Origin: a virus
Direction: 5' to 3' (one strand)
Virus record (IMG/VR): IMGVR_UViG_3300034101_001875
Coordinates: 1-28,477 of that record
DNA length: 28,477 nucleotides
The stretch's first letter is position 1, and every line of letters begins with the position of its first letter. The notes under the pieces are model-generated. The model searched no databases, was not told the origin of the DNA, and saw nothing but the letters and a program-made list of their open reading frames with translations. Positions 7,545 through 13,378 of the stretch are shown in pieces. A program made the translations under genes and the position numbers.

Positions 7545-7572
7545 TTGAACATAGTAATTAATGGAGTAAATT
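7545..7572 (+). promoter_or_regulatory. Weak sigma70-like promoter, possibly leaderless
   Basis: TTGAAC (7545-7550), 16-bp spacer, TAAATT (7567-7572), then 6 nt to the ATG at 7579, the same geometry as the clearer leaderless promoters at 8744 and 11605. Box matches are weak. Confidence 0.35.
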
Positions 7573-7578
7573 AGCACC

Positions 7579-8166
7579 ATGCAAAATCCAATCAATCTAC
7601 ACAATTTGCTCGTTTCAAACAGTAAACTTGTTCGTGAGAAGAAAGAACTAATTCGTTTAGTGAGACTTCTGAATACAACTCTGAATCAGATGTCTGATGT
7701 TGCAGGTTCATATAGCAAACAGGTCTCTGATGAAGCGGAAAAATATAAGACTTTGCCCAAAGGATTCTTAGTCAATTTACTAAAGAATAGAAGTTCTTTT
7801 GAACAAGTTATGGCAGCAACGAAAGAAACTGCCAAGACGGTTGAGAAGAGTGTATCTGAGACATCAGGTGACATAGATGATAATGTCATGGGAAATGCAT
7901 ATTTCGATTCTCTCATCGAAGAGATGAATAGAATTAAGAGTAATTCCATCAAAAACAATTACATGAATCAGTTGTGGTTTGAGGGTTATATGGGATCTGA
8001 TGGGAAGTGGAAGTTCAAGAAAGTCGATAAGAACAATCCAAAATATAATAACAATATCTTTGGTAATAATTTACAAGACTACTTGAATGATCAGATCAAT
8101 AAACTGTTCAATGATATGAACAATGATTCCGATGATTATAATATTCCTCCAGAGGAGAATGTTTGA
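7579..8166 (+). CDS. Coiled-coil-rich phage protein, unknown function
   Basis: 195 residues. The N-terminal half is strongly helical with heptad-like Leu/Val spacing (SKLVREKKELIRLVRLLNTTL) and predicts a coiled coil. The C-terminal half is Asn/Asp-rich and low complexity (NNNIFGNNLQDYLNDQ, then DMNNDSDDYN). No capsid-targeting-like start. The only GGAG is 12 nt from the ATG, so conventional initiation looks poor. Its end overlaps the next gene (TGATG). A structural or scaffold-like role would fit the coiled coil, but nothing specific is recognised. Confidence 0.65.
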   Translation: MQNPINLHNLLVSNSKLVREKKELIRLVRLLNTTLNQMSDVAGSYSKQVSDEAEKYKTLPKGFLVNLLKNRSSFEQVMAATKETAKTVEKSVSETSGDIDDNVMGNAYFDSLIEEMNRIKSNSIKNNYMNQLWFEGYMGSDGKWKFKKVDKNNPKYNNNIFGNNLQDYLNDQINKLFNDMNNDSDDYNIPPEENV

Positions 8167-8747
8167 TGGACAGTTGCAGAACATATATGTTGAATGAGGC
8201 ATCTTTAATTCGCCTCTATCAACACACGGTAGAGAGAAATATCGGAATAATTACCGCTTACCGTGGTAGATATCCTACTAGTGAAAACAAGAGAAGAAAT
8301 TCTGTTTTGCAGGCTGATATACGGGCAGCAGGATTTGGTTTTTATCGTGTTGAGGGCCATTACATTGAGGGATACGGTTCAGATGTCTCTAAGGATGTAA
8401 AGGAACAATGTTTTCTTGTTATCGGTGACAAGGGTAATGATGATGGAAAATTGAAGGGACTTATGAAGAAGTGGGGGGCGAAATATAATCAAGACTCAAT
8501 TTTCTATAAGTCATTCGATGAAAAAGCGGTTCTTATTGGAACTCAATCTAAAGACGAAGATGGGAATCCCGTGGAGTTTCCCGGTCTTGGAAAGGAAGTT
8601 TCAGTAGGCGTTTATAAGCCTATGAAGATGGGTCAATTCTATAGTAGGATGAAGGGTAAGCCTTTCGTATTTGAATCTTATGGTATCCCCAAAACTTGGA
8701 TCGAAATGTATGCAGAATATCTTCAACATAAGGTAGAAGATACTTGA
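8166..8747 (+). CDS. DUF3293-like protein with capsid-targeting-like N-terminus
   Basis: 193 residues from the ATG that overlaps the previous stop (TGATG), with GAGGAGA 6 nt upstream; an in-frame TTG one codon earlier is less likely. Residues 1-11 (MDSCRTYMLNE, next Ala) carry L-N-E at a position fitting prohead-protease cleavage. The core (AYRGRY, then R-R-N-S-V-L-Q-A-D-I-R-A-A-G-F-G-F-Y-R-V-E-G-H-Y-I-E, then CFLVIG) resembles the DUF3293 pattern of an R.N..L...L...G...v.G.w.E stretch followed by a strand. DUF3293 has no settled function. Confidence 0.6.
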   Translation: MDSCRTYMLNEASLIRLYQHTVERNIGIITAYRGRYPTSENKRRNSVLQADIRAAGFGFYRVEGHYIEGYGSDVSKDVKEQCFLVIGDKGNDDGKLKGLMKKWGAKYNQDSIFYKSFDEKAVLIGTQSKDEDGNPVEFPGLGKEVSVGVYKPMKMGQFYSRMKGKPFVFESYGIPKTWIEMYAEYLQHKVEDT

Positions 8748-8772
8748 CATCAACATCATTTGGCATTATACT
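8744..8772 (+). promoter_or_regulatory. Sigma70-like promoter, leaderless arrangement
   Basis: TTGACA (8744-8749), 17-bp spacer, TATACT (8767-8772), then 6 nt and the ATG at 8779. The predicted +1 coincides with the A of ATG. No Shine-Dalgarno sequence precedes the ATG. It also heads the first tRNA cluster. Confidence 0.85.
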
Positions 8773-8778
8773 ATAAGC

Positions 8779-9123
8779 ATGAACCAAGAAACCCTATCTC
8801 AACAAGAAATCGATGAGTTGCATACGAGTGTGACTCTTCTTCGCAACGCTCTACAACAGCACATCTGTATGGTCACCTTTACGAAGTCTGATGGTACTGA
8901 GCGCACTATGTACTGCACTCTTCGTAATGATAGTCTCCCAAGCCGCACCATCGAAGAGGCGGCAGAATCCTACAAGAGGCAAAAGGAGCAGAGACCCCGA
9001 CCATTCACCAACATCTCAGTTTGGGATTTGGAGAACAATGCATGGCGGTCTTTTAACATCGACAAGGTTGACTCATTCGTTGTCGGAGTTGAGTTCCCAC
9101 CGAACAAACCTGAGCATAACTGA
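8779..9123 (+). CDS. SH3-barrel (WYL_2/DUF2693-type) phage protein
   Basis: 114 residues. The segment MVTFTKSDGTERTMYCTLR, then NISVWDLENNAWRSFNIDKV, is the signature of the Sm-like SH3-barrel family common in T4-like marine phages (VTFTKkDGT.R.M.CTL ... VWD.e..aWRSFr.d.V). Such proteins are small, cytoplasmic, and of unproven role; nucleic-acid or peptide binding is often assumed. An N-terminal helix (residues 4-27) precedes the barrel. Likely translated from a leaderless mRNA. The first tRNA gene starts 9 nt after the stop, so the transcript continues into the tRNAs. Confidence 0.75.
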   Translation: MNQETLSQQEIDELHTSVTLLRNALQQHICMVTFTKSDGTERTMYCTLRNDSLPSRTIEEAAESYKRQKEQRPRPFTNISVWDLENNAWRSFNIDKVDSFVVGVEFPPNKPEHN

Positions 9124-9132
9124 AACTAACCT

Positions 9133-9206
9133 GTCTCCGTAACTCAGTTGGATAGAGTAACTGCCTTCTAAGCAGTAAGTCATAGGTTCGAATCCTATCG
9201 GGGACG
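9133..9206 (+). tRNA. tRNA-Arg (TCT)
   Basis: Acceptor GTCTCCG/CGGGGAC (one G-U), anticodon stem ACTGC/GCAGT with loop CTTCTAA, T-arm ATAGG-TTCGAAT-CCTAT. Discriminator G, no encoded CCA. Reads AGA, a codon frequent in this phage. Confidence 0.93.
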
Positions 9207-9211
9207 CTTTC

Positions 9212-9284
9212 GCTTCGGTAACTCAGTTGGTAGAGTAGCGGACTTTTAATCCGCAAGTCGTGGGTTCGATCCCCACCCGAAGCA
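9212..9284 (+). tRNA. tRNA-Lys (TTT)
   Basis: Acceptor GCTTCGG/CCGAAGC, anticodon stem GCGGA/TCCGC with loop CTTTTAA, T-arm GTGGG-TTCGATC-CCCAC, discriminator A. Only 5 nt from the previous tRNA. CCA not encoded. Confidence 0.93.
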
Positions 9285-9287
9285 TTC

Positions 9288-9371
9288 GACTTTGTGGCGG
9301 AATTGGCATACGCAAAGGTCTTAGAAGCCTTCGGAGTAACATCCTTGTGGGTTCGACTCCCACCAAAGTCA
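9288..9371 (+). tRNA. tRNA-Leu (TAG)
   Basis: Class II tRNA. Acceptor GACTTTG/CAAAGTC, anticodon stem AAGGT/GCCTT with loop CTTAGAA, extended variable arm, T-loop TTCGACT, discriminator A. Reads CUA/CUN. Confidence 0.92.
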
Positions 9372-9384
9372 TTGAAAGGAAATC

Positions 9385-9469
9385 GGCTCTGTGGCGGAAC
9401 AGGCAGACGCAGTGGACTTAAAATCCACAGCCCTAATAAGGCGTGGGGGTTCGATTCCCCCCGGAGTCA
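9385..9469 (+). tRNA. tRNA-Leu (TAA)
   Basis: Class II tRNA. Acceptor GGCTCTG/CGGAGTC with G-U pairs, anticodon stem GTGGA/TCCAC with loop CTTAAAA, long variable arm (CCCTAATAAGGCG), discriminator A. Reads UUA. Confidence 0.92.
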
Positions 9470-9494
9470 TTTAAGATCTTACATAATTACTTTC

Positions 9495-9689
9495 ATGGAA
9501 AAGTTAGACTGGGAAAAAGAAGATAAGAAAACCTTGATCGCTTTGGTCAAGTTTTCTCTTAATTTCGCTTCCTATGTGAGGGAAATGAATCCTGAACTTT
9601 GGAAAAAGGCAGGAGAGTATGCGGCAGACTTCACTAAAGAGGAAGGTGTTGAATTTACACCTAGTGAAGAAGATGAAAATCAATCTTGA
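9495..9689 (+). CDS. Small acidic phage protein, unknown function
   Basis: 64 residues starting MEKLDWEKEDKKTL. The frame is open upstream through the tRNA genes, but an earlier start would have to lie inside them, so the ATG 25 nt after tRNA-Leu is chosen. No ribosome-binding site is visible. The protein is helical with acidic ends (C-terminal SEEDENQS) and an amphipathic middle. Aromatic spacing (NFASYVREMNPELWKKAGEYAADF) suggests a compact helical bundle. No family recognised. Confidence 0.6.
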   Translation: MEKLDWEKEDKKTLIALVKFSLNFASYVREMNPELWKKAGEYAADFTKEEGVEFTPSEEDENQS

Positions 9690-9709
9690 ATAATTTTTTC
9701 TGTATCCCA

Positions 9710-9737
9710 TTGACACAAGAACAAAAGTAGTTACAAT
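9710..9737 (+). promoter_or_regulatory. Sigma70-like promoter, nearly leaderless
   Basis: TTGACA (9710-9715), 16-bp spacer, TACAAT (9732-9737). Predicted +1 near 9744, so the ATG at 9747 would have about a 3-nt leader and no SD. Also the likely promoter for the tmRNA that abuts the gene. Confidence 0.75.
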
Positions 9738-9746
9738 TAAACCAAC

Positions 9747-10043
9747 ATGGACAAGATCCCAAACGACATTCAAGAAGTTTTGTTAGACTATTTGATCTGT
9801 AAGATTCAAGAGATCAGCGAGAGAAAGTTTTACTCTCCTTGGATCAAGGGAATTGAGTTTAAGGTTTGGGATGCAATCAACGATCAAGAAATTTCAAATC
9901 TTGTGAGTGCAGATGAAGCAGCATTTCTTCGAACTGCATCAAGGGCTACAAATTCTTGGATTACTTTGGATAGTGGATTAAGCGGTCAAGGTGAAATCGT
10001 CGTTATTCCCATTTCTGAATGGAAGAAAAAGTGTCTTACTTAA
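9747..10043 (+). CDS. Small phage protein directly upstream of tmRNA, unknown function
   Basis: 98 residues, acidic to neutral, helical N-terminus (IQEVLLDYLICKIQEISE) and a beta-rich C-terminus (GEIVVIPISEW). No recognised domain. It sits between a near-leaderless promoter and the tmRNA. Its TAA stop is immediately followed by the first base of the mature tmRNA, so 5' processing of the tmRNA would cut right at the stop codon and leave an mRNA without 3' extension. Whether this couples tmRNA maturation to turnover of this message is unknown. Confidence 0.65.
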   Translation: MDKIPNDIQEVLLDYLICKIQEISERKFYSPWIKGIEFKVWDAINDQEISNLVSADEAAFLRTASRATNSWITLDSGLSGQGEIVVIPISEWKKKCLT

Positions 10044-10436
10044 GGGGGCGAACAGGTATCGACTAGACAAAACATACAAGAACAGCATGCAGGAGATGGT
10101 TACTAGGCTCCTTTAAAAATGTGACCAAACAACAACTGCCAATAACAAGAGCAGATTCGTTTACGCAAAGCCCGTTGCTCGTCAGCGTCGCCTTGCTCTC
10201 GCCGCCTAAAGATCGGTGAGAAAGAGTTAGATGATCCCGATAATCTAACTCTTAAAATCGGGACTCGCACCAGGGACAAACGGCTTCACTCACATGTGCC
10301 GTGTGCGTATGAGAAACAGGTGAGAACCTTGTGAGGAACCCTTAGCCTCACTTGGAATTCTAAAGGGGAAGCATGTAGGTAAAGTGGTTCTTGTAAGGAT
10401 TGTATTAGCACGGGGGTTCGATTCCCCCCGCCTCCA
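10044..10436 (+). ncRNA. ssrA: tmRNA (transfer-messenger RNA, one-piece)
   Basis: Rescues stalled ribosomes by adding a degradation tag in trans-translation. The 5' end GGGGGCG pairs with 3' CGCCTCC, with the alanine identity pair G3-U70 in place (G10046-T10433). It begins GGGGGCGAACAGGTATCGAC and ends with a T-arm GGGGG-TTCGATT-CCCCC and AAGCATGTAG, both typical of tmRNA. The tag frame starts at GCC 10138 (A-N-N-K-S-R-F...) and ends ...R-R-L-A-L-A-A-TAA (10207-10209), 23 residues with several Lys/Arg. That is longer and more basic than the common 8-15 residue tags, but the LALAA end is a classical protease signal. CCA is not encoded. The boundaries follow from the acceptor pairing; pseudoknots were not folded. 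Confidence 0.93.
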
Positions 10437-10439
10437 TTC

Positions 10440-10457
10440 GGGGATCTAGCCATCCCC
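10440..10457 (+). repeat. Hairpin after tmRNA
   Basis: GGGGAT-CTAGCC-ATCCCC stem-loop 3 nt after the tmRNA. There is no T run, so it is more likely an RNA-processing or stability element than a terminator. Confidence 0.55.
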
Positions 10458-10483
10458 AATTCAACTCTAACAAAGGAGAAAAA

Positions 10484-10693
10484 ATGGCTAAGAATGAGAC
10501 TGGTTCGTGTCCGTTGTTTGGTGGTTGTGATAAGTTGTCTTGCCTTCTTTCGAAGGTCGGCATCAATCGTAGCCTTTTGATCACGCTTGGACTTCTTCCG
10601 TTCGCATGGAATGGAGTTGTCTTCCTTAAGAATTTCGTTGTCAGCGTTTGGTCGCATCTATCGACCGGGCTGACCACGGCTTTCGGTGGGTGA
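10484..10693 (+). CDS. Small Cys-rich membrane protein
   Basis: 69 residues: a short N-terminus with CPLFGGC and a further Cys (C9, C15, C20), then a long hydrophobic segment (about 28-55, SLLITLGLLPFAWNGVVFLKNFVV) and an amphipathic C-terminus. The Cys-x5-Cys cluster might bind a metal or form a disulfide. The SD AAAGGAG lies 6 nt before the ATG, good for initiation. Position between tmRNA and tRNAs gives no functional clue. Family not recognised. Confidence 0.6.
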   Translation: MAKNETGSCPLFGGCDKLSCLLSKVGINRSLLITLGLLPFAWNGVVFLKNFVVSVWSHLSTGLTTAFGG

Positions 10694-10714
10694 TACAAAG
10701 TCTCACGACATATA

Positions 10715-10738
10715 CCCTTGCAGGGATGCAAGGGGTTT
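10715..10738 (+). terminator. Hairpin before tRNA-Gly, weak terminator or processing site
   Basis: Perfect 8-bp stem CCCTTGCA/TGCAAGGG with a GGGA loop followed by GTTTGA. The short T run makes it at best a weak terminator; it ends at the 5' end of tRNA-Gly, where it could help processing. Confidence 0.5.
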
Positions 10739-10810
10739 GAGGATGTAACTCAATGGCAGAGTTCTACCCTTCCAAGGTAGATGTTGCGGGTTCGACTCCC
10801 GTCATCCTCT
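10739..10810 (+). tRNA. tRNA-Gly (TCC)
   Basis: Acceptor GAGGATG/CATCCTC, anticodon stem CTACC/GGTAG with loop CTTCCAA, T-arm GCGGG-TTCGACT-CCCGT, discriminator T as in bacterial tRNA-Gly. Confidence 0.93.
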
Positions 10811-10814
10811 TTTT

Positions 10815-10886
10815 GGGTCGATAGTTCAACGGTAGAACACTGCCTTTGCAAGGCAGGGGTTAGGGGTTCAAATCCCCTTCGATCCA
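10815..10886 (+). tRNA. tRNA-Ala (TGC)
   Basis: Acceptor GGGTCGA/TCGATCC including the G3-U70 pair that defines alanine identity; anticodon stem CTGCC/GGCAG with loop TTTGCAA; discriminator A. Confidence 0.93.
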
Positions 10887-10901
10887 CTCAGGAGAGACAC
10901 T

Positions 10902-11105
10902 ATGAGTTATACAGCAGGACAAGGATACCGTGATGGATACAATGACAGACAGAGTGGATCTAGGAGCCGTTGTCCTTTTGGTTCAGGCACGACAGATGAT
11001 CCATATTGGAGAGAGTATAAGGCAGGATACGCAGATGCTGACCGTGAGATTCTTGAGGATGCCCGAAGAGGGGTGAAAGAGAAGAATCAATTTTTATCGG
11101 AATGA
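10902..11105 (+). CDS. Small ribosome-modulation-factor-like protein
   Basis: 67 residues. The order GY-x2-GY (residues 9-13), C24-P25-F26, W36, Y39-x2-G42-Y recalls bacterial RMF/CrpP-family proteins (pattern GYxAGxxGR...CPY...W..GW..A), which bind the 30S subunit and drive ribosome hibernation. The middle is Ser/Arg-rich and the C-terminal tail forms a charged helix (ADADREILEDARRGVKEK). SD CAGGAGAG is about 7 nt before the ATG. It lies within the tRNA/tmRNA region, which fits a ribosome-related role. The match is by eye and short, so homology is plausible rather than certain; a generic Gly-Tyr repeat protein is the alternative. Confidence 0.55.
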   Translation: MSYTAGQGYRDGYNDRQSGSRSRCPFGSGTTDDPYWREYKAGYADADREILEDARRGVKEKNQFLSE

Positions 11106-11111
11106 AATTAA

Positions 11112-11199
11112 GGATGGGTGGCAGAGTGGTCGAATGCGGTAGTCTTGAAAACTACTTTGGAGCAATACTCCAACGGGGGTTCGAATCCCTCCCCATCCG
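11112..11199 (+). tRNA. tRNA-Ser (TGA)
   Basis: Class II tRNA. Acceptor GGATGGG/CCCATCC, anticodon stem GTAGT/ACTAC with loop CTTGAAA, variable arm TTGGAGCAATACTCCAA, discriminator G. Starts 6 nt after the previous gene. Confidence 0.93.
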
Positions 11200-11202
11200 T
11201 TT

Positions 11203-11283
11203 GCGTAGTCAGCGTATAGGTTGCCAGGGTCATCTACTTGCAAGGGGTGATCTGATACAGAGGTGCAAGTCCTCCGCTACGCT
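11203..11283 (+). ncRNA. tRNA-like element of unclear identity (degenerate or D-arm-less tRNA)
   Basis: GCGTAGT (11203-11209) pairs along all 7 bp with GCTACGC (11276-11282). A T-arm-like hairpin GAGG-TGCAAGT-CCTC lies directly before the 3' strand, with G replacing the universal T55. A long central hairpin (about 11225-11254, loop ACTTGCAAG) stands where an anticodon arm would be; if read as an anticodon, TGC is centred in it. I find no convincing D-arm. It occupies its slot between two ordinary tRNA-Ser genes. Could be a decayed tRNA or a specialised tRNA-like RNA. Confidence 0.5.
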
Positions 11284-11286
11284 TTT

Positions 11287-11376
11287 GGACAGATGGCAGA
11301 GTGGTCTAATGCTGCGGTTTACTAAACCGCCGATGGTTCTTGAAGCCATCCGGGGGTTCGAATCCCTCTCTGTCCG
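11287..11376 (+). tRNA. tRNA-Ser with anticodon ACT
   Basis: Class II tRNA. Acceptor GGACAGA/TCTGTCC, anticodon stem GCGGT/ACCGC with loop TTACTAA, long variable arm (GATGG...CCATC), T-arm GGGGG-TTCGAAT-CCCTC, discriminator G. The anticodon reads ACT (codon AGU), whereas bacterial AGY serine tRNAs carry GCT; see findings. Confidence 0.88.
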
Positions 11377-11381
11377 TTTGG

Positions 11382-11453
11382 TGGCTCGTAGCACAACGGT
11401 AGTGCATCCCGCTGTTAACGGGAGGGTTGAAGGTTCGAATCCTTCCGAGCCAG
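11382..11453 (+). tRNA. tRNA-Asn (GTT)
   Basis: Acceptor TGGCTCG/CGAGCCA, anticodon stem TCCCG/CGGGA with loop CTGTTAA, T-arm GAAGG-TTCGAAT-CCTTC, discriminator G. A 5' U and 3' G are usual for bacterial tRNA-Asn. Confidence 0.92.
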
Positions 11454-11454
11454 T

Positions 11455-11525
11455 TGATCTGTGGTGTAAAGGTAGCACAGGAGATTTTGATTCTCCTTGT
11501 CTTGGTTCAAATCCAGGCAGATCAG
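11455..11525 (+). tRNA. tRNA-Gln (TTG)
   Basis: Acceptor TGATCTG/CAGATCA, anticodon stem GGAGA/TCTCC with loop TTTTGAT, discriminator G; the 5' U agrees with bacterial tRNA-Gln. One nt from tRNA-Asn. Confidence 0.9.
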
Positions 11526-11527
11526 TA

Positions 11528-11601
<74 letters not shown>

Positions 11602-11604
11602 TTC

Positions 11605-11632
11605 TTGACATAGTTAGAGTTGCTGTTATAAT
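11605..11632 (+). promoter_or_regulatory. Consensus sigma70 promoter, leaderless arrangement
   Basis: TTGACA (11605-11610), 16-bp spacer, TATAAT (11627-11632), 6 nt, ATG at 11639. Both boxes are perfect. Transcription should begin on the start codon. Confidence 0.88.
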
Positions 11633-11638
11633 TATCAC

Positions 11639-12181
11639 ATGAACATTTTTGTACTAGATTCTGTTCCACAAGTAGCCGCACGAAACCTTTGCGACAAACA
11701 TGTTGTAAAGATGATTGTCGAGAGCGCACAGATGATGTCAACGGCACATCGTGTACTAGACGGAGAACCTACCACCCGTGTAACTAAGACAGGTAGGAAT
11801 GTTAAGCATTGGGATCACAGTAATCAGATGTTGTGCCTTGCAACGATGATTCATCACCCATGCACACAGTGGGTAATGAGTACAAATAAAAATTACCAAT
11901 GGTTGTATCAGCATGCGTCAGCCATGCTTATGGAATACAATCTTCGGTATAACAAGATCCATGCCATGGAAAAGTTGATTTCTGTTCACCTCAGTAGTTG
12001 CCCTAAAAATATTCCACTTGGCGATCTCACACCCTTCGCACAGGCGATGCCTGAAAAGTATCGTTCTGAGGATGCGGTCACCGCCTATCGCAACTACTAC
12101 CTCGGTGATAAGGCAAGATTTGCCAAGTGGAAGAATGTTCAAGCACCGAATTGGTGGGTAGGGGTAAATTTTGGGAAGTAA
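11639..12181 (+). CDS. Conserved phage protein of unknown function (MNIFVLD...DKHVVKM family)
   Basis: 180 residues beginning MNIFVLDSVPQVAARNLCDKHVVKMIVESAQMMSTAHR (first part only of a longer conserved block). This His/Asp/Lys-rich block and the later LTPFAQAMPEKYR and AYRNYYLGDKARFAKW are characteristic of a protein found in many tailed phages, for which I know no established activity. Conserved H21, H37 and repeated His in MIHHPCTQWV might be catalytic or metal-binding. Preceded by a perfect promoter with no room for a leader, so probably made from a leaderless mRNA. The gene at 12171 overlaps its end. Confidence 0.8.
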   Translation: MNIFVLDSVPQVAARNLCDKHVVKMIVESAQMMSTAHRVLDGEPTTRVTKTGRNVKHWDHSNQMLCLATMIHHPCTQWVMSTNKNYQWLYQHASAMLMEYNLRYNKIHAMEKLISVHLSSCPKNIPLGDLTPFAQAMPEKYRSEDAVTAYRNYYLGDKARFAKWKNVQAPNWWVGVNFGK

Positions 12182-12311
12182 GCACAGCGCAGGAAAGGGA
12201 GACACCTACCGAAAGGTAGATTATTCCAAATGGTCTAAGAATTGGGATAGTATATTTGGTAAAAAGCGTAAACCTAAGGTCACACGAAAGTCTCGTAAGA
12301 CGAAGTCATAA
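12171..12311 (+). CDS. Small basic phage protein (KGDxYRxVDY family), TTG start
   Basis: 46 codons from a TTG that lies inside the end of the previous gene, with AGGGG about 6 nt upstream. It reads M-G-S-K-H-S-A-G-K-G-D-T-Y-R-K-V-D-Y, then W-S-K-N-W-D-S-I-F-G-K-K and a very basic tail. A GKGDxYRxVDxxxxxxNxxxIFGK pattern is common in short proteins of many phages, always of unknown function. Codon choice matches the neighbours. The alternative is a later start, but no ATG exists in frame. Confidence 0.65.
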   Translation: MGSKHSAGKGDTYRKVDYSKWSKNWDSIFGKKRKPKVTRKSRKTKS

Positions 12312-12314
12312 ATA
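12308..12314 (+). promoter_or_regulatory. T4-late-like promoter box ATAAATA, leaderless arrangement
   Basis: ATAAATA overlapping the stop of the small basic gene, 5 nt, then ATG at 12320. No SD sequence. T4 late spacing puts +1 on the ATG. Confidence 0.6.
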
Positions 12315-12319
12315 CGAGT

Positions 12320-12691
12320 ATGAACATCATTACGCAACTTTTAACGGTTCAGTCGCAAATTAAAGTGTATCACTGGCAAACTAAGTCTTATGCAGAACAT
12401 AAGGCTTTAGGTAAGTTGTACGAAATTCTTGACGAACTGACTGATCAATTTATTGAAACTATGTCTGGATCTAAAGGTGGAGTCCCGACCGCAAAGGACA
12501 ATTTCACCTTCATAGCAGAAAACTACAAATCAAAAGAGAATGTTATCCAATTTCTTGATGAGTTTGTGGTTTATTTGAACCAAGATATACCTCAAATGAT
12601 AGATCCACAGAAGGATACTGATTTACTTAATATTCGTGATGAGATTCTTGGTGCAGTAAATAGAACAAAGTATCTTCTGAGGCTAAAGTAA
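12320..12691 (+). CDS. Ferritin/Dps-like helical protein (DUF5856-like)
   Basis: 123 residues, almost wholly helical. IKVYHWQTKSYAEHKALGKLYEILDELTDQFIE resembles the first helices of Dps/ferritin-like proteins (HWQT..YaeH..l..fYd.l.e..D...E), with H18, H27, D38 and E45 in places where such proteins bind iron. It is shorter than full Dps (about 160). A similar group of viral proteins is known as DUF5856. It lies 3 nt upstream of the PAP2 phosphatase, so both are read together. Iron storage or DNA protection is an inference. Confidence 0.6.
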   Translation: MNIITQLLTVQSQIKVYHWQTKSYAEHKALGKLYEILDELTDQFIETMSGSKGGVPTAKDNFTFIAENYKSKENVIQFLDEFVVYLNQDIPQMIDPQKDTDLLNIRDEILGAVNRTKYLLRLK

Positions 12692-12694
12692 TTA

Positions 12695-13378
12695 ATGCTT
12701 AAATTTCAGCAAATTCATTCAATGGATAGTATTATTGGTTATTCGAATCCAAGATCTCTTGCGAAAATGGAGGATGACAAGAAAGATCCATTTTCGGTGT
12801 TGGGTAAATTCTTAAGATCGGGGGTTCCCGTTTCAAGAGTGATTGATAGTCCCCCCATTAATAGTAGTACAAAAACTCTGAATGAAATTAACTATATCAC
12901 CAGAAGAATGAATGATTCTACTGAACAAGAGAAGAAGTTTGCCATTGAAATGGATCCAATAGAAAACCATTACAAATTCTGGGCAGAACAAGCATCAGTT
13001 ATGACAGGGGAGAACTATTCTAAAGATATGTTCTCCAATATTACTAAAAACACAGATGGAATTCTTTCCTATTTCAAGGTCTACTTTAACCGTGCTAGAC
13101 CATATCAGATTTCAAATGAATACGGTAAGAAAATAACCATTCTAGTTGCAGATCCTTATACTCCGGCCTATCCTTCGGGTCATACTTTTGAAGCATGGTT
13201 GTTTGCTTTACTTCTTTCGAATAAGCATACGGATCACAGAGAAAAATTTGAAAGTATTGCCAATCAAATAGCGGACTCTAGAGTCGTTGCTGGTGTTCAC
13301 TATCCATCAGATAACATTGCAGGAAAAAGACTAGCAACTTATATCGTAAAAAACAAATTAGTGGAACCCCTCAAATGA
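12695..13378 (+). CDS. PAP2-family acid phosphatase
   Basis: 227 residues with the complete phosphatidic-acid-phosphatase-2/class A acid phosphatase signature: K128-x6-R135-P136, P160-S-G-H163, and S195-R196-x5-H202-x3-D206. H202 is the predicted nucleophile and H163 the general acid. No transmembrane helices or signal peptide are visible, so it should be a soluble enzyme like bacterial non-specific acid phosphatases or vanadium haloperoxidase relatives, but cytoplasmic. Substrate unknown (phosphomonoesters or nucleotides). It overlaps the HAD gene by four nt (ATGA), and the pairing of two phosphatases suggests a shared nucleotide- or phosphate-handling job. Confidence 0.85.
   Translation: MLKFQQIHSMDSIIGYSNPRSLAKMEDDKKDPFSVLGKFLRSGVPVSRVIDSPPINSSTKTLNEINYITRRMNDSTEQEKKFAIEMDPIENHYKFWAEQASVMTGENYSKDMFSNITKNTDGILSYFKVYFNRARPYQISNEYGKKITILVADPYTPAYPSGHTFEAWLFALLLSNKHTDHREKFESIANQIADSRVVAGVHYPSDNIAGKRLATYIVKNKLVEPLK

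Noticed and set aside
9053-9256. Minus-strand frame over the first tRNAs (contains RIRTYDLLLRRQ)
   Set aside because: Typical antisense-of-tRNA artefact.
9294-9494. Upstream extension of the gene starting at 9495
   Set aside because: It would put the start inside two leucine tRNAs.
10286-10731. Two minus-strand frames over the tmRNA 3' part and the 10484 gene
   Set aside because: They are antisense to the tmRNA and to a well-initiated small gene; all other genes here are on the + strand.
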